From contig NC_134417.1 of NCBI RefSeq assembly GCF_030867145.1, positions 95,503,278 through 95,567,277 on the forward strand: a stretch of DNA of 64,000 nucleotides. The letters run 5' to 3'. Positions 51,346-63,842 of the stretch are shown piece after piece. This DNA is from Opisthocomus hoazin. Taxonomy: Eukaryota; Chordata; Aves; Opisthocomiformes; Opisthocomidae. Below the pieces are notes generated by a model. That model searched no databases, was not told where the DNA came from, and saw nothing but the letters and a program-made list of their open reading frames with translations. Position 1 is the first letter of the stretch, and each line of letters opens with the position of its first letter. The translations under genes and the position numbers were made by a program.

Positions 51346-51559
51346 TGTGGAAGGTGAGAGGACACTTCTTCTTCATTAAGTTTATGAAGTCAAGGACGTT
51401 TTCAGTGCAAAGTGGCTAATAAGTAAATGGGGCAAGTGCTAAAGAAGAACACAGACACACAAACCTGCTAGCCAAGGGATAAGGGAGACAAAGACCAAAA
51501 GTATACTTCCATTAGTTGATGAGCCATTAAGAAACTACAGGCATGGCTTTGGAGGGGAC

Positions 51560-52510
51560 TAACCTGAACTAGTGGAACTCGTGGGCCCTAGAGCTGCTGG
51601 AGGAGGTGGCTGCAGAAGGACTAATGAATGTTCTGTTTCTGTAACAGAAGGAGTGCCTTTTTGGTTCCCCATTAGTGTTCAGTGTATGATTAATGATTTC
51701 TACAGAGGTAAATAATGAAGCAACAAAATTAGCTGATAATGTGAAATTATTCAGTGCAGTGGAACCTAAGCCTGTCTCTTAAGACTGGGGAAGAGCGTTT
51801 CAAAACTAGAAGATAATATGGCAGAATAAATTTAAGGTTGATGAATTCATGTGTAAAGTGTGAGAAAATAAGCCTACCAATATAGCCACATTGTTGTCAA
51901 AATTATATCTTTTGGCTCATGAAAGAAATCTTAGCATCTTTATAGATAGCTCTCTGCAAACATGAGCTTAACAGTAGCGATTCAAATAGAAAATTCAGTG
52001 TTAGATATTACAGGAAAAGAATTAACAAAACTGAAGTTATTGTTAAAATATTGTATAAATCCATGGTTCACCTGTGTCCTGAAGAGTGGATGCAGTCCTA
52101 TATTCCTTAAGACGCAGTGACTAGTAGAACTAGAATAATTCTAGAAAAAGTGATAAGGATAGTGAGAGGTGGAGAGATTTCCATCAGAGGAGGTATGTGA
52201 GAATTCTTTAGAAAAATGAGAGGCGAAGATAACTGTGCTAGAGATCATCAGTCATCACAGAGGAAAGGCAAGTTACTATTTACAGAGCCTATGGACATGT
52301 GATGAAATTATCAGGTAACAGGCTAAAAACAAACACAAAAGTGGGGTTTTTTTTTCATCTCACGCCAAATTAGGTTGTAGCATTTATTACTAAAAGATAT
52401 GTACAGTATAGATGGGTTCAAATACAGGTCTTAGACTAGTCCATTGCTGGCTATTGAACATGGTAGTCCAGGCTCAGGATGTTAGTAAACCATAGCTGTT
52501 CGAAACAGGA
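51560..52510 (+). mobile_element. ancient CR1, ORF2 3' half
   Basis: The sequence is eroded but collinear with CR1 ORF2: GVPFWFPISVQCMINDFYRG (cf. [20 protein letters not shown]), then KLADNVKLFSA at the FADD box, then LYKSMVHLCPEEWMQSY, VISCRKLEKVIRIVRGG-like remnants and KLSGNRLKTNTKVGFFF-like sequence. It looks like an old sauropsid CR1 copy, much older than the other elements here. Confidence 0.55.
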
Positions 52511-52514
52511 AGGT

Positions 52515-55500
52515 CATACAACATGAGTATGTATGTCTTGTTTTTGCAATAATATTGTTGTGGCTATTATGCTCTACCTATATAGTAAAATAAGTTTTAA
52601 TATATAGGAGTATGTTTATTAGAATACCTGATATAGTTGTAAAAAAAGAAAATCACAAGGTTTTCTTTTTTTTTAATCTTATTTCTTGTAGTCTGAGCAT
52701 CTGGTACTAACTGTTGGCTAAGTGGACCTTTGGTCTGAGATCTGATGGTGTCAGAAATGTGAATTTTTCCACGGTGTTTGTTAAAAGTCTGACCGTAGTA
52801 AATAATAAAGGCTTCTTTTATTCCAGATGTCAGTCATTGTTTTTAAGCAACTTTAAAGAAAAAAAATAAAATAGTGGTTAAATAGTTCAGCTGAAACTCC
52901 TTCCCCATCTCTGACTTTGTTGTTTCTTTCGTGTATTAGCCCTCTGAACTATATAGGATTCCCATACATATACAAGTCTTTTGTACTGATTTAAAATTGA
53001 ATATAAAAATACTTTGTTTCTATTTATAGAGTCTACTTTGGATGGGAAGAAAAGTGAAGATAGGAGAACTTTTTTTGAAAATCAATTTTCACCAAAAGGA
53101 AGTAAAACTTGAGAAGCCTGTTTATGTTTTGCTTAGTAAGTCATGTAGTGGGTGTTCTGCACAGTGTGGGTAGATGGGGTCTCTGGAAGCAGGTGGTACA
53201 TTTAGGGTTTTCTTTGAGTTTCATGCAAGGGTGAAGATGCCTTGGAGAGAAGCAGGACACAGGTGTCTCCAATTATACCATCCAGTAGGCCTGGGTGATA
53301 CAAAATGGGAGAATTCCTATTCTGGATTTACATAACTGAGAGAAAAGCTTAATAGGAGAGTTATACTGCTGTGTAGTGAGTGTTGTGCGTAGCAGAGTCC
53401 CTTCACTTTTAATTTGAGAAACAGACCTAGCAAGTACCAAAAAAACCCATTACTCAAAAGAGAAAATGAAAATGAAACCCTCTGAAATCTATTGCTCAAT
53501 TCAGATGAAAAAATTGGGAAATTCTCAAATATTTTAGCAAGGATCTATCTGCACTTAATGCTACTCTGACATTTTCTTGCTATTTAGATTGCACTGTCAC
53601 ATATGACTCTTCTTGACTTTTGTTTCCTCTGCTCTCCCTCCTTGAACTGCTCTGTGGAGAGGCCTATTCCGCACATCACATTTGGACCCTCCCGTTCTCT
53701 GTTTCTACTGCACAGAATGTTGTTCCTGTGCACCACTGCTCCTTGCCATAGCTGAGAGCCAAATACTTCTTTGCATCAGTATAGTAAAGACATCCGAGTG
53801 CATATTGAAGCACTCAATTTAAGGAAGAGTCAAAAGGCAAAGGAGCAATGGTGGGCTAGGAAGCAGTGCCTTGAAAATGGTAGGAAAATGAGGAAAACAA
53901 TAAATGATAGGAGAAGTGGTAGAGAGCTTTGACAATTGGCCAGAGTTCTGGAGGTTGGCTTGGGGGTTGTTTTGAGATGAAATGGAGATTAGGAAATGAA
54001 AAACAGCCAGCTGCAGAGTATGCAAAGAGAAAAGAGCTGTAAATATGGAGAGCTTTCTTTACCCAGGACAACTCAACCTCTTTTGCCTGCCTGCCACCTA
54101 CTCTTGCTCCTGTTGGAAAAAAAAGTAGGAAAAGTAAATGGTGGGAAGTCGTTTCAGTTTGTTTGGGGAGAACTTTTTGGCTTCAGAAATTGAGCTGTGT
54201 GTGATGGCTGGGTGGGAGGAACCTGACTTGACCTGAGAACTTGGCTTTTGGAGATACTCACTTCTTTTACTGGCATGGTACCAGAACTTGCAGTTGTGGA
54301 GAGAAATACTGTTACACAAATTAGAACACGCATTAATGTTATACATTGTCTTTACAAAAGACATGTAATCCCTTAGTAAAAGTATTACAAGTTAGGGTGG
54401 ATAATAATCTTACAGTTATGGTTATATTATGAAGTACTTGCTTGTTTTCTCTGTAAGTGCTTCAGGTCACTTCTTATTTACAGACCTTCAGACTAGTTCC
54501 TTCAAGCACCTGTAGGTTATTGCCAAATTTTCCCATCTTTCCAGGTATGAATAGAATAGATGGTGATTCTCCAGCAAAACTGGAAGCAGCTACTCGGTTG
54601 TGCTGACATGGCTAGGCCTTGAGCAGCATGCTTACGAAAGGACTATGCCTGGGCTGTACTTCTATCCCTCACTTCTTTCTCCTCGCAGCCAAACATCCTC
54701 AGTGGCTCCTTTTTTGAGTGCTGAGCCTGTGTGGACAACATTCATGTGGACATGTCTTTCCTGAGTGGCTGTTGCTGCCCCACAATTTCCCTGTTGGATT
54801 CTGCCATTCAGCAGGGGAATAGCTCCTAGGAACCTCTTGCATGGTACATGGGAGAGGCCCTATGAGAGTCTGACTGTATATCCTCTCAACCCCTCTCATA
54901 GCATTGGCACCATCTAATACAACTTGTCTCTTAACTCTCTGTCCTGCAACTGTTTTTCCTTCTCCTTAGTCACCAACAGTGCTGTCATAGATTTTTTTTT
55001 TTCTGTCTTGCCAGATCGGTGCTCCATCTTAACTTCTTTCTTGTCCCAATAACTTCCTTGCACCGACTCTATTTTTTCTAAAGTTTTTGTTGCTACTTCC
55101 CTTCCTCCTATTTTACGCCTTATACCTGTGTTTTGGCTTTGTTCTTCATGGCTGTTTCAGGGTAGTAGGACAACCTTGCTGCTGCAGTAGTATGCATCAG
55201 CTGCTTGTATGAGGTTGTCTCTGGCTCATGCACCCACTTTAGCTCTTGCTTTGTGTGGACAGTTTATGTGTATTGTTTTTTCCATGTTTCTGAAGACCTT
55301 TTTAGGTTTCTTGCTTCCCAAGAGCATACATCCCATGCATTAAGTCATGGTTTAACGTCAACAGAATTTATTGATAAAGCTGATTTAAGAAGTTCCAAGT
55401 CTGCCCTGGCTGCTTGTTCCTCCTTTTGTGGTGGTTTGTGCAACTTGTGGGACCTGTAAATGAGGTTAACACTGGTTCTTAACCTGAACAGTGTTCTTCT

Positions 55501-55660
55501 GCCACAGTATTTCTCTGTCACTTCTAACTTGTGAAGAAATTCTTGAAACATGAGTAAAACAAGGACTGTGGCCCAGCTAAAGGCAATGAGCCAGTGTTCT
55601 TCAGCTGATGTTGCTCTGGGCGTAATCGTTATTCCTGGAGTTTGCTCAGCAGTTTTTTAT
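52515..55660. other. nothing confirmed; one exon-like segment
   Basis: This is AT-rich sequence without recognisable repeats. The segment at 53,030-53,135 has exon-like borders and is listed separately. Confidence 0.45.
53030..53135 (+). CDS. possible exon, unknown gene
   Basis: An acceptor (TTTCTATTTATAG) is followed by 106 nt open in phase 0, SLLWMGRKVKIGELFLKINF then HQKEVKLEKPVYVLL, and a strong GTAAGT donor. The phase fits a splice from the candidate exon at 41,226-41,294. I do not recognise the protein, and a second frame is also nearly open. Confidence 0.18.
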
Positions 55661-55674
55661 CACAGCAACTAATT

Positions 55675-55950
55675 ACAGAATCACAGAATCACAGAATGGC
55701 AGGGGTTGGAAGGGACCTCTGTGGGTCACCCAGTCCAACACCCCTGCTGAAGCAGGGTCACCTAGTGCAGGCTGCACAGGACCTTGTCCAGGCAGGTCTT
55801 GAATATCTGCAGAGAAGGAGGCTCCACAACCTCCCTGGGCAGCCTGTTCCAGTGGTCTGTCACCCTCAGAGGGAAGAAGTTCTTCCTCATGCTCAGCTGG
55901 AACTTCCTCTGCTTCAGTTTGTGCCCGTTGCCCCTTGGCACCTGGTGTCC
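55675..55950 (-). mobile_element. CR1 LINE 3' fragment
   Basis: This is a minus-strand CR1 3' end. The plus strand begins ACAGAATCACAGAATCACAG and continues through GGAAGGGACCTCTGTGGGTC to the ORF2 end ([39 protein letters not shown]). It is 5'-truncated. Confidence 0.92.
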
Positions 55951-56149
55951 AACCAGGGTCAACCCACCACAACAATTCATCAAATAAACTGCATCTTCTT
56001 TATGCACTTGTAATGCAGGGTGCCAAAATTTAAACCAAGAAATCAGAGAATAGTGTATAGCAAAAGCATTTTGAATAATATAATTATTTAACAAGTACTG
56101 AGATGTACAGTTGCAAAGTGACTGGTGTTTGTAAACTGCTACTCTTCAA

Positions 56150-57052
56150 TTACTCTTTTGCTGATGACACAAAACTGGGAGGAGTGGTAGACACACCGGA
56201 AGGCTGTGCTGCCATTCAGTGAGACCTGGACAGCCTGGAGAGTTGGGCACAGAGGAACCTGATGAAGTTCAACAAGGGCAAGTGCAGGGTCCTGCACCTG
56301 GGGAGGAACAACCCCAGGCACCAGGACAGGCTCGAGGCGGACCTGCTGGAGAGCAGCTCTGTGGAGAGGGCACTTGGATGTCCTGGTGGATGACAAGTTG
56401 ACCATGAGCCAGCAGTGCACCCTTGTTGCCAAGAAGGCCAGTGGCATCCTGGAGTGCATTAAGAAGAGTGTGACCAGTAAGTCGAGGAAGGTTCTCCTCC
56501 CCCCTCTACTCTGCCCTAGTGAGGCCCCATCTGGAGTACTGCGTCCAGTTCTGGGCTCCCCAGTTCAAGAAAGATGAGGAGCTACTGGAGAGAGTCCAGC
56601 GGAGAGCTACGAGGATGATGAGGGGACTGGAGCATCTCTCCTAGGAGGAAAGGCTGAGGGAACTGGGCTTGTTTAGCCTGGAGAAGAGAAGGCTGAGAGG
56701 GGATCTTATAAATGCCTACACATATCTTAAGGGTGGGTGTCAAGAGGATGGGGCCAGACTCTTTTCAGTGGTGCCCAGCGACAGGACAAGGGGCAACGGG
56801 CACAAATTGAAGCGTAAGAAGTTCCATCTGAACATGAGGAAGAACTTCTTCACTCTGAGGGTGACGGAGCCCTGGAACAGGCTGCCCAGAAGGGTTGTGG
56901 AGTCGTCTTCTCTGGAGGTATTCAAACCCTGCCTGGATGCGGTCCTGTGCAGCCTGCACTAGGTGACCCTGCTTTGGCAGGGGAGTTGCACTAGATGAAC
57001 CACAGAGGTCCCTTCCAACCCCTAACATTCTGTGATTCTGTGATTCTCTGAA
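56150..57052 (+). mobile_element. CR1 LINE, 3' 0.9 kb
   Basis: Plus-strand CR1 from just after the RT catalytic box to a CTGTGATTCTGTGATTCTC tail. It shows [40 protein letters not shown] and [20 protein letters not shown]-like segments. It carries an in-frame TAG in CTCTCCTAGGAGG. The copy at 61,273-62,150 is nearly identical, inverted, and carries the same change. Confidence 0.93.
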
Positions 57053-57054
57053 GG

Positions 57055-57505
57055 ACACTGAGGTGCTGAAGTGTCCAGAGAAGAGCAACGAAGCTGGGGA
57101 AGGGTCTGGAGCACAAGTCTGATGAGGAGCAGCTGAGGAAACTGGGGTTGTTTAGTCTGGAGAAGAGGAGGCTGAGGGGAGACCTTACTGCTCTCTATAA
57201 CTACCTGAAAGGAGGTTGTAGGGAGGCAGGTGTTGGTCTCTTCTCCCAAATAACAAGTGACAGCATGAGAGGAAACGGTCTCAAGTTGTTGGGAAATACT
57301 TCTTCACCAAAAGGCTTGTCAAGCATTGGAACAGGCTGCCCAAGGAAGGTGTTGAGTCACTATCCCTGGAGGTATTTAAAAGATGTGCATATGTGGCACT
57401 TAGGGGCATGGTTTAGTGGTGGACTTGGCAGTGTTAGGTTTACATTGGACTCAAGGATTTTAAAGGTTGAAAAATCCAACCTAAATGATTCTATGATTCT
57501 ATTGT
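57055..57505 (+). mobile_element. CR1 LINE, 3' 0.45 kb
   Basis: This second plus-strand CR1 follows the previous tail directly. It covers [20 protein letters not shown] through [13 protein letters not shown]-like sequence to a GATTCTATGATTCTATTG tail. Its subfamily is closer to the 12.8-kb and 29.2-kb copies. Confidence 0.9.
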
Positions 57506-57509
57506 ATGA

Positions 57510-59870
57510 TGAGTGACTGGAGCTTGTTCCCCTTCACTATTAGGGCACTGCACTGGTTCTGTAAATTCAGATACAAGGGTGGAGAAGGGGCCCTTCTGCT
57601 GTCAGAAATGCCAAGCTTCCAGTCTCCCCCATTATGGGACACTTCATCCATCACTCCTTTGAGCATAGTCTATAGCGGTCCCTCCTCCCACAGCAGATAT
57701 ATGTGAGTAGTGGGCCCCTGTTTCAGTTGCCACTCCCTCCTCAAACTGCAAATCTCAACTACCAATGCATTTTTTTCAGAAAGGATGGGGAAGAAGTTGC
57801 GTGAGGGAGGAGAGAATGTGAAAAGAGAACCAGTGGCACTAGGAGTCCGGTGGGCACTGCTTCCTGCGGCCCAGGGAACTGCTTTTGCTCCTCCAGAGCA
57901 GCTTGAGGAGTGTGTCCTAAGCTTGCAGGGCTGCTTCTGCGTGGTTGCGGTGCAGATCCTGCCCCCATCGAGATCCTGCACTGCAGCGCTTCTCATCAGT
58001 GAACTGGCAAGGGCTGCTGCACTGGGGCAGCGAGAACCGCTCAGGGCACAGGACACGGCGTCAGTGGTGACCACGGCTCCATGGTGCTGGTCGGCCGCTG
58101 GACAGCAAAGCTCAGAAACATGGCGGGAATCATCGCCTCCTCCGTGCGTGTGCTGCCATCCAGTGCCACTGCCACCTGGTGACCTCGAGTGTGCAGGGCC
58201 TCTTGATTTGACAAACATGTTTTCCATTTTAAAATAGCTGGAGAAGACAGAGATGGACACAGGCTTTGCCAACCAGCTTTTCTCTAAGTACAGATCAATA
58301 CCACAGGAAACCCATGGGGAGGAACATATTACTTTTACTGCAAGCTGGGTCAGTGAGAGTGAATCGGAAGAGTTACAGAACAATAGTAGAAAAGACTTCC
58401 AGGCAACAGAGGTGTTTAAGTTCACAATGATATTAAAATGTTGATATCAAAACCAGATATTGGGAATAATCTGACATGTTACATGGAAATGTTTAAAACA
58501 AGTTCTGAAAAACAGGAATAGGGAGAATGATTGACATGTTTAACTGGTGGTGGTGGTGTGATTATGCCTGTGTAAAGCTCCTTATGATCTTAAAGATGCT
58601 GAAATGCTTTGGGCACAGTGTTCACCAGTCTCAAAAAGCAGTGACTGTCGCCTTGGCAACAAGAAAGGCATGTGTCTGTTCCCATGGAAATGTACTGTGA
58701 AGGCCTCACAGGGAAGATTCTGTGCAGAGCTCAACAGCGCAGGCTCCAGGCTCTTTGTTGCTTGTACCTGATGCAGAGGCTGTCGGCACATTCAGGTGCT
58801 CTGATCCTGCAGCTGACAAGGAGTGAGCTGCCAGTAGTGTGGTGCTGTTTCTGGCTCCCTGCATGAAACAGATTAATTGTGCACTGTTGTTCCCATCTGA
58901 GGAGTTCCTTCCTCAGTCACTAACGGCCAGCATTGAAGACTTCTTTGCAGCTGTTCATAGGGAAAGCAGTATTCTTGCTAGCCGGAGAGGCATCAGAGAG
59001 TTTCTGATGCTAATTCTCTCAAAGGAGTGGACAGACAAATCTGAAAAACAGGAAACAAAATGTATGCAGGGAGTCTGCATCTCAGTAGTCCCTTCTGAGG
59101 TCTGAAAGAAGAAAAGGAGAACTCTGTAGAAGCACTGACAGGTCTACTTGCACTAGATCTACCAAATAAGAAACTGCTAATACAGTAAATAAGTCATACA
59201 TAATAGGCACTACTTCTTCTAAACCCGTTGTGATGCACTTCTAAGGGAGCAAACTTATCTTTAGCAGGGACTAGAAGTAGGATCCAAGCATGGTTTTATC
59301 TTTTTTTTTTTTTTTTTAAATATGAGGTGTGGAGTGCAGAAGCACCAGTGGAACAGTGATCATTTCAAAATGATGGACTGGGAAAATTATTTTAGAAGCA
59401 ATATTTTGTATGCATTTGTATCTATTATATATAGGTATTACTAAGAAGTGTGTTTGTTCTTTTGTTTTAAAGTTTTTTCATCAACAGCCTGCTTTTCTTT
59501 CCAGTAGCTTCTTCCTAGTCCTGTATTAAGAGATAGTAAATAGAAGTGCATTATTTACCTTCATTATCCTACTGTTTTGTCCCCTACTACCTACCTTCTA
59601 AGGTAAAAAACTCTAGCATTTTCAATCACTACTCCCGAACTGGCCTGTCTAACCCCTGATTCTTCTCCCCATCTCTGCACCCTATAATTTTGCAGTGCTT
59701 GCAAAGAGACAGCAGCTATCTCTGCACATGTGTTTCCAGGTAAGGGCATTCCAGGTGTTTTGTTATTGCCTTTTTTCTGCTGTCCGTCTCTATTCCATGG
59801 TTCCTCATGTGAATCTACTGCATGTTGATTGGGCATGTATTTGAGTTACTTGCAATGCTTAGGTCTTTCC
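57510..59870. other. no recognised gene
   Basis: 57.7-58.2 kb is moderately GC-rich with a 175-codon plus-strand frame of no recognisable family. A segment at 58,238-58,352 has an acceptor-like AAAATAG, 38 open codons (MDTGFANQLFSKYRSIPQET inside) and a GTGAGA donor-like end, but no identity. A poly-T run lies at about 59,303. The rest is unremarkable. Confidence 0.4.
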
Positions 59871-59874
59871 TGAG

Positions 59875-61272
59875 TAGAATCATAAAATAGAATGGTTGAG
59901 GTTGAAAGGGATGTCTGGAGATCACGTGGTCCAATCTCCCTCCTCAAAGCTGGGTCAGCTAGAGCAGCTTGCTGAGTACCAAGTTTAGCAGAGTTTTGAA
60001 TATGTAATACAGAGATGGAGTTAAGTTGCTCTTTGGGCAACCTGTTCACAGTAAAGAAGTTTTTTTTGTGTGTGTATAAAGGAAGTTTCCTGTATTTCAT
60101 TTTGTGCCAATTGCCTCTGGTACTGTCACTGGGTGCCATTGAGAATAGTCTGGCTATGTCTTCTTTACACCCTGCCATCAGGTATTTACACACATTGATA
60201 AGATACTCCCTGAGCCTTCTCATCTCCATGGTAAAGATGTCCCAGCTCTCTCAGCCTTGCTTCATTATGTTAGATGCTCCAGTCCCTTATACATCTTTGT
60301 GAGCACTTGCACCAGTATGTCGATGTATTTCTTGTGCTGGGGAGCCCAGAACTGGACACAGCACTCCAGATGTGTCTCACCAGTGGCAAACAGAGGAGAA
60401 GGATCACCTCCATTGACCTGCTGGTAGTGTTCTTCCTAATGCAGCTCAGTATGTTGTTGGCTTTCTTTGCTGTGAGGGAACATTGCTGGCTGATCTTCAA
60501 TTTCTTGCTCAGTGGGGTCCTCTGATCTTTTTGTGCAAAGCTGATTTCCAGCCAGTTATCCCCCAGCCTGTCCTAGTGCATGAGTACAATTTCTCCTTCA
60601 CAAATTCAGCTGACTACTCTCAAGTCACCTTCTTGTGCTTCATGTGTTGGAAATGGTTTCCAGGAAGGTAAGCTTCATTATCCTCTTTAGGATTGAGGTG
60701 AGGCTGAACAACCTGTTTTTTTCCCAGTTCCTTCTTCTTCTTCTTCTTGAAGATAGAAGTGACATTTGCTTTCTTCCAGTCCTCAGAAACTCTCCTCATC
60801 TCCATGAGTTTTCAAAGATAATTGAGAGGTGTCTTAGTGACATTGGCTAGCTCCCATAGCCCTTGTGGGTACATCCCGTCAGGTCCCATGGAATACTGTA
60901 TGTCCAGCTTGTTTAAATGTTCTCTAACCTTGTGTTCCTCCACCGAGGGAAAGTCTTCCTTGCTCCTGACTTTCTTACTGGCCTCAGAAGCCTGGGATTC
61001 CTCACAGCCAATCTTGCCAATAAAGAAGGAGGCAAAGAAGGCATTCAGTACTTTATAATCTTTTCTGTGTTTTTTCTCAGCAAGTCTGCTTCCTCATTCA
61101 GCAGTAAGCTGATATTTTCCCATGTTTTTCTTTTGCTGCTGATGTACTTGTAAAAGCCTTTTTGTTTGTCCTCCATGTTCCTTGCCAGATTCAGCTCCAG
61201 GTGGCCTTTTGTTATCTTATTCACACCCCTGCATGCTGGACAGTGTCTGCAAATTCCTTCTGGGTCACCTGT
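59875..61272 (-). mobile_element. CR1 LINE, 1.4 kb, partly deleted
   Basis: Minus-strand CR1 with tail at 59,875 (plus ATCATAAAATAGAATGGTTG). It contains ISQQCSLTAKKANNILSCIR and HLELNLARNMEDKQKGFYKY (linker). The middle of the RT is missing or eroded between about 60,560 and 60,630, since the text jumps to the FPTHEAQEGDLRVVS-like and MEMRRVSEDWKKANVTSIFK parts. A (CTT)n expansion lies at about 60,729-60,750. Its 5' side ends exactly where another CR1 begins. Confidence 0.88.
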
Positions 61273-62150
61273 CACAGAGTCACAGAATCACAGAATGTTA
61301 GGGGTTGGAAGGGACCTCTGTGGTTCATCCAGTGCAACTCCCCTGCCAAAGCAGGGTCACCTAGTGCAGGCTGCACAGGACCGCATCCAGGCAGGGTTTG
61401 AATATCTCCAGAGAAGAAGACTCCACAACCCTTCTGGGCAGCCTGTTCCAGGGCTCCGTCACCCTCAGAGGGAAGAAGTTCTTCCTCATGTTCAGATGGA
61501 ACGTCTTACGCTTCAATTTGTGCCCGTTGCCCCTTGTCCTGTCGCTGGGCACCACTGAAAGAGTCTGGCCCCATCCTCTTGACACCCACCCTTAAGATAT
61601 GTGTAGGCATTTATAAGATCCCCTCTCAGCCTTCTCTTCTCCAGGCTAAACAAGCCCAGTTCCCTCAGCCTTTCCTCCTAGGAGAGATGCTCCAGTCCCC
61701 TCATCATCCTCATAGCTCTCCGCTGGACTCTCTCCAGTAGCTCCTCATCTTTCTTGAACTGGGGAGCCCAGAACTGGACGCAGTACTCCAGATGGGGCCT
61801 CACCAGGGCAGAGTAGAGGGGGGAGGAGAACCTTCCTCGACTTACTGGTCACACTCTTCTTAATGCACTCCAGGATGCCACTGGCCTTCTTGGCAACAAG
61901 GGTGCACTGCTGGCTCATGGTCAACTTGTCATCCACCAGGACATCCAAGTGCCCTCTCCACAGAGCTGCTCTCCAGCAGGTCCGCCTCGAGCCTGTCCTG
62001 GTGCCTGGGGTTGTTCCTCCCCAGGTGCAGGACCCTGCACTTGCCCTTGTTGAACTTCATCAGGTTCCTCTGTGCCCAACTCTCCAGCCTGTCCAGGTCT
62101 CACTGGATGGCAGCACAGCCTTCTGCTGTATCAGCAGATCGGAGGATGCA
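61273..62150 (-). mobile_element. CR1 LINE, 3' 0.88 kb
   Basis: Minus-strand CR1 nearly identical to the plus-strand copy at 56,150-57,052: same [20 protein letters not shown], same in-frame TAG at CTCTCCTAGGAGG, same frameshifted [19 protein letters not shown] reading. The tail (plus CACAGAGTCACAGAATCACAG) is joined to the older CR1 at 61,272. Confidence 0.93.
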
Positions 62151-62224
62151 CAGTTCCGTGTTTCTGATGTGCCTTACCCAAATATGGGCAGAGGTGATAC
62201 AAAGTTCATTTGAGGAAGGGGCTT

Positions 62225-63120
62225 GAGTCACGAGGTTCAGAGCAGACTCACTTGTGTTCTAAACTCTTTTAGAGAGGAGTCTAGGTGCGGCTGGATCCAC
62301 TCCTAGTCCCAGACTTGGTCATCAGTTTATGTCTAAGGGGTTGAGTATGTAGCCACTTACCAGATTCAACATTTTCCTGTCAGAGCCCTTCCAAGGACAT
62401 TTCACTGAAACAGTTTCACAAAGTTGAAACAATAGGTAATTTATTCAAGTGACAGGTATCACAGATTTGGGATTGCCGTTGATAAATTCACTGTCTACAA
62501 AAGTCGAGCTCAAAGTAATAGTTTAGCGCTTTAGTTAACAAAGTGTTCCCAGGGATACATCTGACAAAGTCAGAGGCGTGACTCTTACCAAAAAGGCGTC
62601 CCTTCTTGGGGAGGAAGAGAGATTCAGGCCCCGTCTACCTGTCCATCAGGTAAGGTTTTCACTTGGCTCCTCCTCCAAAGAGAGTTTTCAAGTGCCAATT
62701 TTTATACTTTTGAAAATAAAATACTTTTTGCGAGGTGGGACTAAGTCAATTAATATGTGTTGATTGGCTTTTGTCATGGTATGTTGTGTCGTCAGAACTG
62801 TGACTCAGCAGTTCAACACACCTTCAGAGAGGGCATCTTGGTATGTGCTCAGGGGGCCATCTGTTTTTTATCTGAAGCAGCCTCTGGCTGTGCGGCCGAC
62901 ATTGCACCCCAGTGATCACTTGATTTACGGTGATGGGCTATCCCCCTTCCATCTGCTAAGTGCAAGTCAGTTGCTCCCTTTATTAACTCTTCGGCTCTTG
63001 ATGCCCGAGTCCTAGCATGTCTTTCATCTTGCATTGACAAGTCCATCAAGGCCATCGACCCACACAGCACTTATAGCGTGTAGATGATGGTGCAGCTTTC
63101 TCTGAGGAGAGAGGTGGGCT
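62225..63120 (-). mobile_element. LTR-like segment, uncertain
   Basis: This is a possible retroviral-LTR fossil in reverse orientation. On the minus strand a TATAAAAAT box at 62,706-62,701 is followed about 260 bp downstream by AATAAA at 62,445-62,440, the spacing of an LTR promoter and polyadenylation signal. I cannot fix the ends or the family, and no coding remnant is attached. A host promoter or chance spacing is an alternative. Confidence 0.3.
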
Positions 63121-63465
63121 ATCAGTCTAGGCGCAGATGCTGCACCATTGCTACAGGAATCAATCACATCTTCATGAGTCTTAATAGAGTGTCTTCTGTC
63201 CTTTAGCCAAAAGTAAATAACTGAAAGAGCATTTGACTGATGCCTGCTCTCTCACATGCTTTGCTGCAGGTAGGATTCTAACTATTTTTATTTTGGGAGA
63301 CTGCAACAGGATCAGAAGCTGAAAGACTGTTAACTATTTTAGTTATATGTGGTCCATTCTTCACCAGCTGCCAGACAGAACAGTCATTTTCTGAAGGTAT
63401 TTGTCAAGGCTTTGTCTGGTTTAAAATGTCAAGAGAATTGTGTCCTGTAAACACGCAAGAAGGTT

Positions 63466-63842
63466 CACAGAATCATAGAATGGTTTGGGATGGAAAGGAC
63501 CTTAAAGATCATTTAGTTCCAACCGCCCTGCCAGCAGCAGGGACACCTTCCACTAGACCAGATTGCTCAAAGCCCTGTCCAACCTGGCCTTGAACACTGC
63601 CAGGGAGGGGGCAGCCACAGCTTCTCTGGGCAACCTGTGCCAGGGCCTCACCACCCTCACGGTGAAGAATTTATTTCTTATATCTAATCTAAATCTACCC
63701 TCTTTTAGTTCAAAGCCATTACCCCTTGTTTTATCACTACATGCCCTTGTCAAAAGTCCCTCTCCAGCTCTCTTGCAGGCTCCTTCAGGTACTGGAAGGC
63801 TGCAGTAAGGTCTCCCCAGAGCCTTCTCTTCTCCAGGCTGAA
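63466..63842 (-). mobile_element. CR1 LINE 3' fragment
   Basis: Minus-strand CR1 3' end with [20 protein letters not shown] and RPWHRLPREAVAAPSLAVFK. It is the same subfamily as the 3' end of the long element at 44,265 (very similar reading). Its 5' side stops at CTTCTCCAGGCTGAACAG, where another CR1 tail begins. Confidence 0.92.

Noticed and set aside
57710-58237. 175-codon plus-strand frame
   Set aside because: It has no recognisable domain and no convincing splice borders, and the minus strand is open for 251 codons over the same DNA. It is moderately GC-rich chance sequence.
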